A stretch of 64,000 nt of DNA, taken from Dyadobacter chenhuakuii (lineage in GTDB: Bacteria; Bacteroidota; Bacteroidia; Cytophagales; Spirosomataceae). Numbering within the stretch: position 1 is the stretch's first letter; each line of letters starts with the position of its first letter. The stretch is from contig NZ_CP098805.1 in NCBI RefSeq assembly GCF_023821985.2, positions 3,906,001 through 3,970,000 on the forward strand, read 5' to 3'. The position numbers and the translations under genes were made by a program. Positions 53,326-61,286 of the stretch are shown here, piece after piece. Under the pieces are notes generated by a model. The model did no database searches and was not told the origin of the DNA. It saw nothing but the letters and a program-made list of their open reading frames with translations.

Positions 53326-54897
53326 ATGGGCTTATTTGATTTTTTGAAAAAGAGTAGTTCCAATGATGACCAATATTGGTATTTCGATCCGGCTAGTCAT
53401 TTTAGACCAAAAATTAATAAAGCTTACTATTTTAAGCTCTCGAACTTTGACTTTGGGTGGCTGATACTTGAACCAATCACGGCTTTTATAAATGGAAAAG
53501 AGGAGGAGAAAGCTAAGTCGTTGTCGTATGGCCAAAAGGCGCTTAATTATTGGTGGTATGTAGACGGACAAGTCACGAATGGCGGTTTTGTACAGTTTTA
53601 TTACAATGGTTATGGGAAGTATGTGCAAACTGTTTTGAAAGGGCTTGAACACATAGGAGATTTCGAGATGGCCGATCTCATACGGAAGGCTGATGATATC
53701 TATAAGCAGAATGAAAAGTTGATTGTAAAAGCCAGGAAAAAGGATTTGTTCGGTAGTGACCTATATGAGCGGCTGGAAGCGCTCTCGGAATTAGATAATC
53801 AATATTATCAGCTTCATGGGAAAACCATGGCGCACATTGAAAAATATATCAAAGCGAATCCAGCTGAGATTTGTGTCGATGAAAATGGTGATGAATTCGA
53901 CATTAATTTTTCAGGTGAATACAAAACATATTATCCCGACAACCAAGTAAAGGAAGTTTTTAACATCAACAACGGATTGGCGGATGGTGCTTTCAATAGT
54001 TATTTTGAAAGTGGGAAGTTGCAGGAAACCATTCATTTTGACGGTGGGGTGCAAACGGGTGAGAAGGTAGGGTATTTTGAAAATGGCAACATTCAGTATG
54101 CAACCAAACGCAATGATAGCTCCAACCAATTTGAATGCTGGACCTATTTCGAAAACGGGTCACCAAAAAGCCTTGAATATAAGTCTATCCCCGACAACGA
54201 GAGAATTGGAGTGTATAAGGAATGGTATGACAATGGTCAACTAGCAAAGTCTGGGACGTATATATCTGCTTTTGAAAGAGATAAAGACTGGCTCGAATAC
54301 TACGAGGACGGAAGTCAGAAATTGAAAGCGGAGTTTAAGGATCGGACTTTCTTGATCCATGACTTTTGGAATGAGCATGGTGAACATCTGCTGATAGCGG
54401 GAACGGGGCTATATATAAATGAATATTCCTACTCTGAGGGCGTAATTGGTAGAGAAGAACAGGAATACAAGAATTACAAACGCGACGGAAAGCAGCATTC
54501 ATACCGAAATGGTGAGCTTACTTTGTATCAGGAGATGAAAGATGGCAAAGAGGACGGTATCACCAAAAGTTATTACAATAATGGTAATGTGCAACGGGAA
54601 ACGACCTATCGAAACGGTGAAAGTGTATCAAATAAAGTGTTTCCAAAATCCGAAAATCCGGTTGGAAAGGTCACATTTCAATATTTGATGAACGATCAGT
54701 GGCTATTAGATCAGGATTTGCCAACAGCGGACACATATCCTGTCTGCCTTAATGAGCAAGAAATAGCCCTGAATATCAAAATGCCCAAAGCATTTGCTGA
54801 TCCTGATAATCACCACCTCGAAGGATCAACCTGCCTTTGTTATCCGTTGATAAAGCCGGGCGTATCCGAAAAGTCGATTTCAAATCGGCATATATGA
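53326..54897 (+). CDS. YwqK/MORN-repeat protein with DUF4375-like N-terminus, C-terminus frameshifted
   Basis: A 523-residue frame. Residues about 20-180 resemble the DUF4375 (DMP19-like) fold (NYWWYVDGQVTNGGFVQFYYNGYG). Residues about 190-430 are MORN-like YwqK-type repeats (EYYEDGSQKLKAEF, SYYNNGNVQRETTYRNGE), each a short beta-hairpin. After about residue 502 the frame ends in unrelated residues, while the +2 frame continues the expected domain with LPLLSVDKAGRIRKVDFK to a stop at 55013, so one base is missing near 54830. The YwqK name comes from a toxin-antitoxin annotation. Function not known. Confidence 0.75.
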   Translation: MGLFDFLKKSSSNDDQYWYFDPASHFRPKINKAYYFKLSNFDFGWLILEPITAFINGKEEEKAKSLSYGQKALNYWWYVDGQVTNGGFVQFYYNGYGKYVQTVLKGLEHIGDFEMADLIRKADDIYKQNEKLIVKARKKDLFGSDLYERLEALSELDNQYYQLHGKTMAHIEKYIKANPAEICVDENGDEFDINFSGEYKTYYPDNQVKEVFNINNGLADGAFNSYFESGKLQETIHFDGGVQTGEKVGYFENGNIQYATKRNDSSNQFECWTYFENGSPKSLEYKSIPDNERIGVYKEWYDNGQLAKSGTYISAFERDKDWLEYYEDGSQKLKAEFKDRTFLIHDFWNEHGEHLLIAGTGLYINEYSYSEGVIGREEQEYKNYKRDGKQHSYRNGELTLYQEMKDGKEDGITKSYYNNGNVQRETTYRNGESVSNKVFPKSENPVGKVTFQYLMNDQWLLDQDLPTADTYPVCLNEQEIALNIKMPKAFADPDNHHLEGSTCLCYPLIKPGVSEKSISNRHI

Positions 54898-55013
54898 CCA
54901 ATGGGCAGGAATTCATGGCGGTTGCGGACAAGATGAAGTTCAGACCGGCCATGAAGGATGGGGTGGAAGTGGCATCGTATATGTATGTTATTGCTAATTT
55001 TAATGTTGAGTAA
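54827..55013 (+). pseudogene. Displaced C-terminus of the YwqK-like protein (frameshift)
   Basis: In another frame, INLPLLSVDKAGRIRKVDF, then a further 34-residue run to EVASYMYVIANFNVE and TAA, is a TonB-C-like tail that would follow residue 501 if one base were restored in or before GGATC at 54828-54832. It is either a real frameshift or a sequencing error. Confidence 0.65.
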
Positions 55014-55164
55014 ATGAGACTTAAATGTCGACCAAATCCCTGACTCAGCAGTCAGCGACCTTATGCTTTTCGACAGGTATTTACCTTTACATCATAACCC
55101 ACTAGTAACCATACTAACAGTTTACAAACAACCCAAACAATCGAGAGAAAAGCCAATAGCTCAT

Positions 55165-55752
55165 TTAAAACCTTGCACTAACACCAAAATTCACTATTCC
55201 TTTATATCCATAACCCATTTCTGCAAAACCTCCAAATTTCTTGCCTATCCTGATTGCGATTGGAGTCAATTGAGTTGTTGGCCATCCATACATTTTAGTA
55301 TCGTGTGGAAATCGTTGGTCTTTTGTTTTTACAAGTAAGATACCAAAACCAGTTACTCCGTAAAGTTGTACAAACGGGTGGTCAAGGTAAATATACTTTG
55401 CCTCGAAAGTTGACATAAAATTGGAGTGCTTGTAAAAGCTTTTTGATTCCGAATAGTCGGTTCGATATGTTGTTTTAGTAGTAAAGCCCAACGCTAATCC
55501 AATTGAAATCCATTGTCGTCTTTGGTAGCGTAAACTAAGGTTGAAGGAATTTGAAAAGTCCCCCATACGAATTGGATCCAAAGAGGCTGTTCCAAGAAGC
55601 GTTTCCACAGCATCATCGATAATTTGCTCCCTTGCTAGGGGACCAAAACCAAGCTGTATTTCATATTTAGGGAATTGCTGAGCATAACATAAGTTGCACG
55701 TCACAAAAAATAGCAAAGAAGTGCTGATGATAATGAAGTTGGGCCTCTGCAT
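55165..55752 (-). CDS. Outer-membrane beta-barrel-like protein
   Basis: About 195 residues with a signal peptide (NFIIISTSLLFFVTCNLCYAQ) and alternating hydrophobic/aromatic beta strands (WISIGLALGFTTKTTY, FVQLYGVTGFGILLV, GFAEMGYGYKGIVNFGVSARF) that end in Arg-Phe, as outer-membrane barrels of Bacteroidetes do. An upstream ATG at 55791 overlaps the previous stop by 4 bp and may give coupling; the ATG at 55752 gives a normal signal. It is the last gene of a four-gene minus operon. Confidence 0.65.
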   Translation of the reverse strand: MQRPNFIIISTSLLFFVTCNLCYAQQFPKYEIQLGFGPLAREQIIDDAVETLLGTASLDPIRMGDFSNSFNLSLRYQRRQWISIGLALGFTTKTTYRTDYSESKSFYKHSNFMSTFEAKYIYLDHPFVQLYGVTGFGILLVKTKDQRFPHDTKMYGWPTTQLTPIAIRIGKKFGGFAEMGYGYKGIVNFGVSARF

Positions 55753-55787
55753 GTTGTTGTTATGAAATTTTGAATTTTCTATCCTAA

Positions 55788-57086
55788 TCATTGTTCGGCC
55801 TCGAAGCAGTAGACATTATAGTTGGTTGACGCAAAGATTCTGCCTTTCTTTCCATCCTTCGCAGGCGTTCCTGTGACAAATCCTGTAAACCAGGAATCAT
55901 CCCGACCCTCCAATCGGATATCCGGTGAAGGCATGTCCCATAATAGCTTGCCTGTTTGAAGGTCGACAGCCAACAGAAATTTGGTGTAGATGTAATAGAT
56001 TATCCCATCTTGATGATAAAGATCGCTCGTTAACACACTTGCCTTTTGAGTCCACATAGGCAATCCGGTATTAGCGTCTACACAATAAAGGGTTGCATTG
56101 TCTCCGTTGAGCAAGAGCTTATCACCAACAAGGATAAAATCATTGAAACCAGTAAACATTTCCGACAGATTTCGTCTCCACACTTCTTTGCCTGTCATTA
56201 GTTCAAAACAGCCAACTGTGGTCAATGAGGTCAGATACACCTTATCCCCATGTACAAGTGGCTTAAGACTGGATGAAGCGCCACCATGGTCGGGACGTAT
56301 GGCTATTCGTTCGTATACCCATCTCTTATCGGTTATATTATACAGACCGAAATAGCCGCGAGTGTCATTGAACAAATCTTTGGGACCAGGTTCTGTAAAT
56401 GGTACAACCAAGTAATCGATGCCATCTCTACTGCATGCCTCAATATTCAGCATCGAGCCACGATAATAAATTGAATCTGGATCTACATATGCATGTTCGT
56501 CCTTAAGTTTTGGCATCATAAGCTCTTTGACTGCACCAGTTGCAACATCACAAGCAAATATAGTTGGCTCTCTTCGCTTCCTCCTCTGAGACTCTATGCT
56601 AACGCCTGGAACGTAATACTTGTCCTTCAAAAATGCCGGATAAGGCCTAAGGCTGATTTCTGGATTTCTCGACTTCCAGATAGTTTTACCAGTCATCGTA
56701 TTGATATGGTAGGTAGTGCTGGCGTCATGTAACAGCATCGTTCCCGGATAAAGATTAATGCTCTGCCGTAGTGTTCCAATAGTTTTGAATTGGAATTCAT
56801 CCCATTTCCAAATGTTTTCACCAGTCTCCAAATCCTTGAACAACAAATATTGCTCTCCTTTCGCGCTAGACTCAGCAGATTTGCGCATCCCGACAGCTAA
56901 TATGCCGCGGTTATCAATGATATAACCCCTATGCAAACCAAACGAGCGTGGCCCCTCTGAAATGGAGGATTTCCATACATGTGGTAGCCGGGTAATCACA
57001 CCATCCTTGTCAGTTTCGGTGGAGACTTTCTCCGGGTTGCACGCCAGCAACCCAGAGAAAATAATTAAGTATATTAACCACTGCAT
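55788..57086 (-). CDS. PQQ-binding-like beta-propeller lipoprotein
   Basis: A 432-residue lipoprotein (lipobox in FSGLLACNPEK). The rest is a beta-propeller with PQQ-type repeats (W-docking motifs such as TGENIWKWDEF, TGKTIWKSRN, TGKEVWRRNL, TGLPMWTQKA and TGKLLWDMPS). No metal or PQQ cofactor residues can be assigned; such propellers often only scaffold. Gene order lipase-propeller-OMP with 1-bp and overlapping junctions suggests a surface complex. A fragment of a related propeller lies outside the island at 61177-61278. Confidence 0.85.
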   Translation of the reverse strand: MQWLIYLIIFSGLLACNPEKVSTETDKDGVITRLPHVWKSSISEGPRSFGLHRGYIIDNRGILAVGMRKSAESSAKGEQYLLFKDLETGENIWKWDEFQFKTIGTLRQSINLYPGTMLLHDASTTYHINTMTGKTIWKSRNPEISLRPYPAFLKDKYYVPGVSIESQRRKRREPTIFACDVATGAVKELMMPKLKDEHAYVDPDSIYYRGSMLNIEACSRDGIDYLVVPFTEPGPKDLFNDTRGYFGLYNITDKRWVYERIAIRPDHGGASSSLKPLVHGDKVYLTSLTTVGCFELMTGKEVWRRNLSEMFTGFNDFILVGDKLLLNGDNATLYCVDANTGLPMWTQKASVLTSDLYHQDGIIYYIYTKFLLAVDLQTGKLLWDMPSPDIRLEGRDDSWFTGFVTGTPAKDGKKGRIFASTNYNVYCFEAEQ

Positions 57087-57087
57087 A

Positions 57088-58365
57088 CTAACGTCGATCT
57101 ATTCCAAACACATCCGTACCATCGCCATTATCAAACACCCAGTTAAGCTGAGATTGTATCCGATCAGGTATTTTAAATTCCCCATGATTTATCCCCGGCG
57201 CTTCTCTATGATGCCCTTGCCAAGCGCCGTCGATATTTCTTTGCGAAGCAGCTGGTACGACACCGTCACTCGGTAAATCATGATATATGACGATAGAGTG
57301 AAACACCTGATCAGTGCAGTAATCATCACAGTAACCTGGAGGAGGGCTGGATGCGTAGCAAGCTTGCCATTGATAGGAGTCACATGTTACAACGGTCTCA
57401 TACCACGACAAATATTCGGTGTAGCTTGCGCCAATAACATGACGCCAGCCTTCATTAGAATCGGTATTCATCCAGTTTCTCCCTTCTTCCCACTTTCCCT
57501 TTCTCCATTGGTGAAATCCATGCATAGGTAGATTTGCCCAGCTCTGAAATTCTTCTCCGTTCACAGCTGCATTATAAAGATTGGCAACATCCGAAGCCAA
57601 ATTGACACCGTTAGTTTCGGAATCCCAAATGGCATAAGTGCCCACAACCTTCCAAAGAATAGGGTAATTTTCATTACCCCAAATGAAAATTTTGGGGACG
57701 GACGACGTTTGATTTACAATTGAATTTTGATAAGTACTGCCAGGCTTCAGATCAACTGCCGTTTGACCTTCTAGGCCAAAGCTATCCATTAGTTTTTTAT
57801 TGACCCATTTCGCAATACCTTCTGAGTATAGAGTAGCAAGTGGTTGGATGAAAGTGAATTCTAAACCCAAATTCGGCCAAATTGGGGGAGAAACTGCCGA
57901 TCCAACGCTTGGTCCGGCCATCATTCGCTCTCGGCCGTTGTCAACAAAGGCGGTATTGGTTCCGTCAGAAGCGGAAGTAGAGATTTGAGCACCGCGAAGG
58001 GGTGACCCCATGGTCACGACTCCTCGCCAGGACGAACCCCAGAGCGATACTTGTCTAATCGCTGTCCCGCCAAGGCTATGTCCTATTCCAATACGACCAG
58101 TACGCGTCCCTCCGCCTGTCCTATTATCTACATCAATGCCCATATTGTGAATTCCTGTATTAGTCGTGTAAGACCACCTATTGGGAGCTATAATTCGCCT
58201 TTCACCAAAAAAGAAGTTATCGACACCTTCAAGTGATGAGGCATTGCCACCTAATCCGTGAACCCAATCGACGCCCCGACTAACTTGTGCACGACTAAGT
58301 GAAGGCTCGATCAAGTAGACAGCCATTATAAAAAGGCACTTGCCAACATAATATATTGCTTTCAT
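57088..58365 (-). CDS. Secreted lipase-like alpha/beta hydrolase
   Basis: A 425-residue protein with signal peptide (LFIMAVYLIEPSLSRAQ) and the elbow GIGHSLGG (about residue 92). VDWVHGLGGNASSLEG supplies the oxyanion hole. Several Cys (SYQWQACYASSPPPGYCDDYC) suggest disulfides in the exported form. A late SDGVVPAASQ is the catalytic Asp/Gly region of such lipases. Immediately followed by the PQQ-propeller gene (1 bp apart). Confidence 0.82.
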   Translation of the reverse strand: MKAIYYVGKCLFIMAVYLIEPSLSRAQVSRGVDWVHGLGGNASSLEGVDNFFFGERRIIAPNRWSYTTNTGIHNMGIDVDNRTGGGTRTGRIGIGHSLGGTAIRQVSLWGSSWRGVVTMGSPLRGAQISTSASDGTNTAFVDNGRERMMAGPSVGSAVSPPIWPNLGLEFTFIQPLATLYSEGIAKWVNKKLMDSFGLEGQTAVDLKPGSTYQNSIVNQTSSVPKIFIWGNENYPILWKVVGTYAIWDSETNGVNLASDVANLYNAAVNGEEFQSWANLPMHGFHQWRKGKWEEGRNWMNTDSNEGWRHVIGASYTEYLSWYETVVTCDSYQWQACYASSPPPGYCDDYCTDQVFHSIVIYHDLPSDGVVPAASQRNIDGAWQGHHREAPGINHGEFKIPDRIQSQLNWVFDNGDGTDVFGIDRR

Positions 58366-58386
58366 AATATCTTTGCTTAAAGGGTT

Positions 58387-59346
58387 TTAAATGTTGAGAT
58401 TAACCTTCATGTCAGTATAATACGCCTGTTTAATTTGCCTTGTTTTAATGCCTGTTTTTGGATCCTCATGATAGCTTTCAGAAAGTATTTTCTCCATCTG
58501 ATTCCCCTCCTTTACCGGCCGGTAGAAAATGGTCGAACGGTAAAGAAGTTTGTCCCCGTTTTTGTCATATAGTTTTTCTCCTAGCATACGTTTATTTGCG
58601 AAGTCGTAGTGCTGAACTGAATACTTCCTCAAATTTTCAGCCGCCTCATTGCTTTCTATACCAAAGGCTTCCAGATCAAACTTGATTTCAGTTACTATCC
58701 CGTTTACTTTGATGGATGCATTTTTTTCTCTGGCAAGAGTTAAGATGTATTTTTCATTCACTAGCGGATGCCCAATTATTTCATTTACAACTTCATCCTT
58801 ATTTAGCGCTGTTGATGTGAGTACCTTTCGAGCCAGAGCATCGAATCTAGACGGTTTTAATTTCGCCGATCCTGTTTCTTTGCCGTCCTTGTCGAAAAAC
58901 CGAACTACGTTGTTTTGAACAACTGTCTTATGTGCGAGCACAGACTCATATGGTTTCTTTTGCAAGACAGGAGGCAATAATGCTGTTTTTGTCGGTTGTA
59001 AGGGAGTGGTTGTCATTTCGTATGCACCATCTGCGAACAGCTTAAATTCCACTCTTTGCCTCGCCAGGCGTGGCTGAGCGGCTATTTCTATAAAAGCCTT
59101 TTCTTTATTTTCTGCCGGAATTTTCGAAAGAATCTGAGTCGCAGAATATTCCTCAATTTCGTAACTTGTTGTAAGCAAGGCCTCGGATGACAGTCTTGCC
59201 GCAGCAGATCTTTCTGAGGAAGGCAATTCTTGCATCAGATTTTTGTCACACGCAGAGGTAGTTAGGAGCAGAACTATTGCTATGACACTGGGCAGGTTGA
59301 AAAAGACAGCAAATAGCTTTTTGGGGGGTAGTTTTACATTTTTCAT
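58387..59346 (-). CDS. Lipoprotein of unknown function, first in the envelope operon
   Basis: About 319 residues. After a hydrophobic signal (LPSVIAIVLLLTTSAC) with lipobox TSAC comes a helical/beta protein without recognisable family (FKLFADGAYEMTTTP, KYILTLAREKNASIKVNG, RSTIFYRPVKEG). The frame extends to 59388 but the ATG at 59346 starts the lipoprotein signal. It is divergent from the Crp/Fnr gene across the three-operator region and probably under its control. Confidence 0.7.
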   Translation of the reverse strand: MKNVKLPPKKLFAVFFNLPSVIAIVLLLTTSACDKNLMQELPSSERSAAARLSSEALLTTSYEIEEYSATQILSKIPAENKEKAFIEIAAQPRLARQRVEFKLFADGAYEMTTTPLQPTKTALLPPVLQKKPYESVLAHKTVVQNNVVRFFDKDGKETGSAKLKPSRFDALARKVLTSTALNKDEVVNEIIGHPLVNEKYILTLAREKNASIKVNGIVTEIKFDLEAFGIESNEAAENLRKYSVQHYDFANKRMLGEKLYDKNGDKLLYRSTIFYRPVKEGNQMEKILSESYHEDPKTGIKTRQIKQAYYTDMKVNLNI

Positions 59347-59415
59347 GCAGCACAGATTTAAGGTGAGTATTCTTTTTGTACAACACAAAGTAACTTAAAG
59401 GGTATTTATGCATAA

Positions 59416-59477
59416 CTTGTCTTACGACACGGATCTAACTTGTTCTACAACATAGATTCGTCTTGTCGTGCGACAAG
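59416..59477. promoter_or_regulatory. Three palindromic operators spaced 23 bp
   Basis: Three 16-bp sites start at 59416, 59439 and 59462: CTTGTCTTACGACACG, CTTGTTCTACAACATA and CTTGTCGTGCGACAAG. The common pattern is CTTGT-n6-ACA-n2, and the last is a near-perfect dyad. The period of 23 bp is exact. They lie between the divergent lipoprotein operon and the Crp/Fnr gene, so they probably bind that regulator. Confidence 0.75.
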
Positions 59478-59533
59478 ATTTTAATACCATTTTGGATACA
59501 GCGACTAAAAAGCGTAAGCCTAACTTTTGATTT

Positions 59534-60181
59534 ATGAAACTCGCAGATGACACCAAGCCATTGCAACGGATACTAAATGCTCCCAGTTTTATTCTATCCG
59601 ATCAGGTAAAGGAGAGCTTTCAGGAAAGTATGAAACGGTTCATGATTCCGAAAGGAAGAGTCTTGGTAGATGTAGGACAGGTTAGTAAATGCCTTTATTT
59701 CATTGAAAAAGGAGCGATGCGGACCTACTATTTAAGAGGTTCGGAAGACATTACTTCACTTCTTGTTTCGGATGGAGATATTGTATGCATTGCGGAGAGC
59801 TTCCTCATGCAAAAAGAATCGAATGATGTATTGGAGACACTGGAAGACACTACCGGGATCTCTATTTCCTATGAAGCATACCGCAAACTAGTTATGGAGG
59901 ATGTTTATATGGCTGGTTTGGCAGTGCAATTGCTAGAACAACATCTGATCAACTTCACCGACCGTGTTAAAGTATTCAAATATCTCTCTGTGGAGCAAAG
60001 AATAGCACATTACATCAGTCAGCCCTCATCCTTGTTTAGGCGAATTCCGGACCACTATATTGCGACCTACCTTGGGACAACCGCAGCCACTTTTAGCAGA
60101 TGTTTGAAGACAATTAATATGGATAAAAATCTGGTTGGCCGCGCATCAAGTTTTGGTGTTCTGCTTGCCACATTTGGGTAG
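59534..60181 (+). CDS. Crp/Fnr family transcriptional regulator
   Basis: A 215-residue protein with a cyclic-nucleotide-like sensor domain (residues about 25-140; GRVLVDVGQVSKCLYFIEKGAMRTYYL) and a C-terminal winged HTH (about 165-215; HYISQPSSLFRRIPDHYIATYLGTTAATFSRCLKTI). No Cys cluster of Fnr type is visible, so a ligand or other signal is expected. It is divergent from the lipoprotein-lipase-PQQ-OMP operon, and the three 23-bp-spaced operators lie before its start. Confidence 0.88.
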   Translation: MKLADDTKPLQRILNAPSFILSDQVKESFQESMKRFMIPKGRVLVDVGQVSKCLYFIEKGAMRTYYLRGSEDITSLLVSDGDIVCIAESFLMQKESNDVLETLEDTTGISISYEAYRKLVMEDVYMAGLAVQLLEQHLINFTDRVKVFKYLSVEQRIAHYISQPSSLFRRIPDHYIATYLGTTAATFSRCLKTINMDKNLVGRASSFGVLLATFG

Positions 60182-60468
60182 CCGCGCAGTTTTTAAAATT
60201 TACAGTTTGATCATTATTTTTGTATTAATAAATCGCAGTTACCACCGCCAAAAACCACAGGCATTTTCCAAACTTTGAACACCAAAAACCACCCGAAAGC
60301 TCACCCAAAACCAGCGAAAATCATCCCAAAACAACTCAACTTTCGCTAAAAGAATTATACATAACAAATATACTGTTGTACTATATGTATAAAAAATAGT
60401 GAGTCTTTCGTGTAGTTTACATCAAATACAGGAGACAAAACCTTGAATATAAGCCGATTAAAGGCAAA
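60182..60468. other. Right end of the island, non-coding
   Basis: About 290 bp with no ORF. It contains several CCAAAAACCA-like motifs (60240-60335), an inverted repeat TATACATA/TATGTATA (about 60356-60390), and the 20-bp arm-site repeat at 60398-60417. A likely integrase/excisionase binding region. Confidence 0.5.
60398..60417. repeat. Right-end copy of the 20-bp arm-site repeat
   Basis: AGTGAGTCTTTCGTGTAGTT, identical to 32664-32683, in direct orientation and 52 bp before attR. Confidence 0.82.
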
Positions 60469-60489
60469 GTTCGAGACCCGTCTCCCTCC
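60469..60489. repeat. attR core (21-bp direct repeat)
   Basis: Identical to the last 21 bp of tRNA-His at 32539-32559. No tRNA sequence precedes it, as expected for the distal end of a tRNA-inserted element. Confidence 0.88.
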
Positions 60490-60596
60490 AAGTTGTTGGC
60501 AGCCCTTCTCTTCCAGGACATTCCCTAAGCCTTTCTAGAAAACCTGCGTTTATTATATTTACATTCAATCCTATCCAAAATGCAGATAACGTTCCC

Positions 60597-61139
60597 ATGC
60601 CTATTCATGTAGCTATTACCCGTAAAGTACTTCCTGGAAAAGAGGATGAGTTTAAAGAGGCTTTGCGGCATTTTTTGGGGGATTCTTTTTTGCATGGAGG
60701 GGTTCATGGTGCGGCAATGATGACGGCTTTGCCAGGGAGCGAGAGTAGGGAAATTGGCATATTAAGAACTTTCGCCAACCAGGCTGAGCGTGACGCTTTT
60801 TATAACTCAAAGCTCTTCAAAGACTGGGAAGCCTATGCATCCACGCTGACGGAAGAGCCGGTTTATCGGGAGCTTACCGGCCTCGAAGCCTGGTTTCGCT
60901 CGCCGGTTCCGCCTCCAAGATGGAAAATGGCAGCGGCAACGCTTTGCGGTGTATACCCAACGAGCCTGTTTCTGACTTATGCTCTGGGTCCGTTTATCCA
61001 GGAGCTTCATCCCGCATTAAAGACATTGATTGTAGCCGGATGTATGGTGGGACTGCTTACCTGGGTTGTGATGCCGCAGGTTACAAAGGCTTTGAGACCG
61101 TGGTTACAAAGCTCAGACACACAAAGTGCCCAAAAGTAG
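60597..61139 (+). CDS. ABM-domain (antibiotic biosynthesis monooxygenase-like) membrane protein
   Basis: A 180-residue protein. Residues 1-95 form an ABM/dimeric alpha-beta-barrel domain (VAITRKVLPGKEDEFKEALRHFL, FANQAERDAFYNSKLFKDW). Two hydrophobic segments follow (MAAATLCGVYPTSLFLTYALG and LIVAGCMVGLLTWVVM). The family name is historic; these small proteins may be heme- or quinone-related monooxygenases, but the role is unknown. It is the first chromosomal gene after attR. Confidence 0.82.
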   Translation: MPIHVAITRKVLPGKEDEFKEALRHFLGDSFLHGGVHGAAMMTALPGSESREIGILRTFANQAERDAFYNSKLFKDWEAYASTLTEEPVYRELTGLEAWFRSPVPPPRWKMAAATLCGVYPTSLFLTYALGPFIQELHPALKTLIVAGCMVGLLTWVVMPQVTKALRPWLQSSDTQSAQK

Positions 61140-61141
61140 AA

Positions 61142-61168
61142 TAAAAGGACTGTCACCAACAGTCCTCC
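61142..61168. terminator. Bidirectional hairpin terminator
   Basis: AGGACTGT/ACAGTCCT, close in sequence to the terminator at 44702-44727. It lies between the ABM gene (+) and the ABC-F gene (-). Confidence 0.75.
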
Positions 61169-61176
61169 AATCGCTG

Positions 61177-61278
61177 TCATTTGATGTGTGACGGCCATCG
61201 GCCGCGGAGAAAAATAACATTATAATTCGTCGACGCAAAAATCCTCCCTCTCTCACCAGCCGCACCGCCCACCACCGA
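61177..61278 (-). pseudogene. C-terminal fragment of a PQQ-propeller gene
   Basis: The minus strand reads VVGGAAGERGRIFASTNYNV followed by a short changed tail to TGA at 61177. It matches the C-terminus of the island propeller protein, GTPAKDGKKGRIFASTNYNV. Only about 20 codons survive, 0.7 kb outside attR. Confidence 0.65.
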
Positions 61279-61286
61279 TTGCAATC

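Larger units (their letters stand above)
32539..60489. mobile_element. Integrative mobilizable element inserted in tRNA-His (about 28 kb)
   Basis: The 3' end of tRNA-His is repeated exactly (21 bp) at 60469-60489, and both ends carry an identical 20-bp sequence further inside (32664-32683 and 60398-60417). A tyrosine recombinase lies 250 bp from the left end. A MobC-like protein and a relaxase lie inside, with no type IV pore genes visible. These features define a mobilizable genomic island that needs a helper to transfer. Cargo: glycan operon, SIR2-Argonaute, HigBA/beta/sce7726, PLD helicase, lipase/PQQ/OMP operon. Confidence 0.88.

Noticed and set aside
32539..60489. Complete integrative conjugative element or prophage
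   Set aside because: No tra/VirB pore genes, capsid, terminase or tail genes are visible. Only mobilization functions are present.
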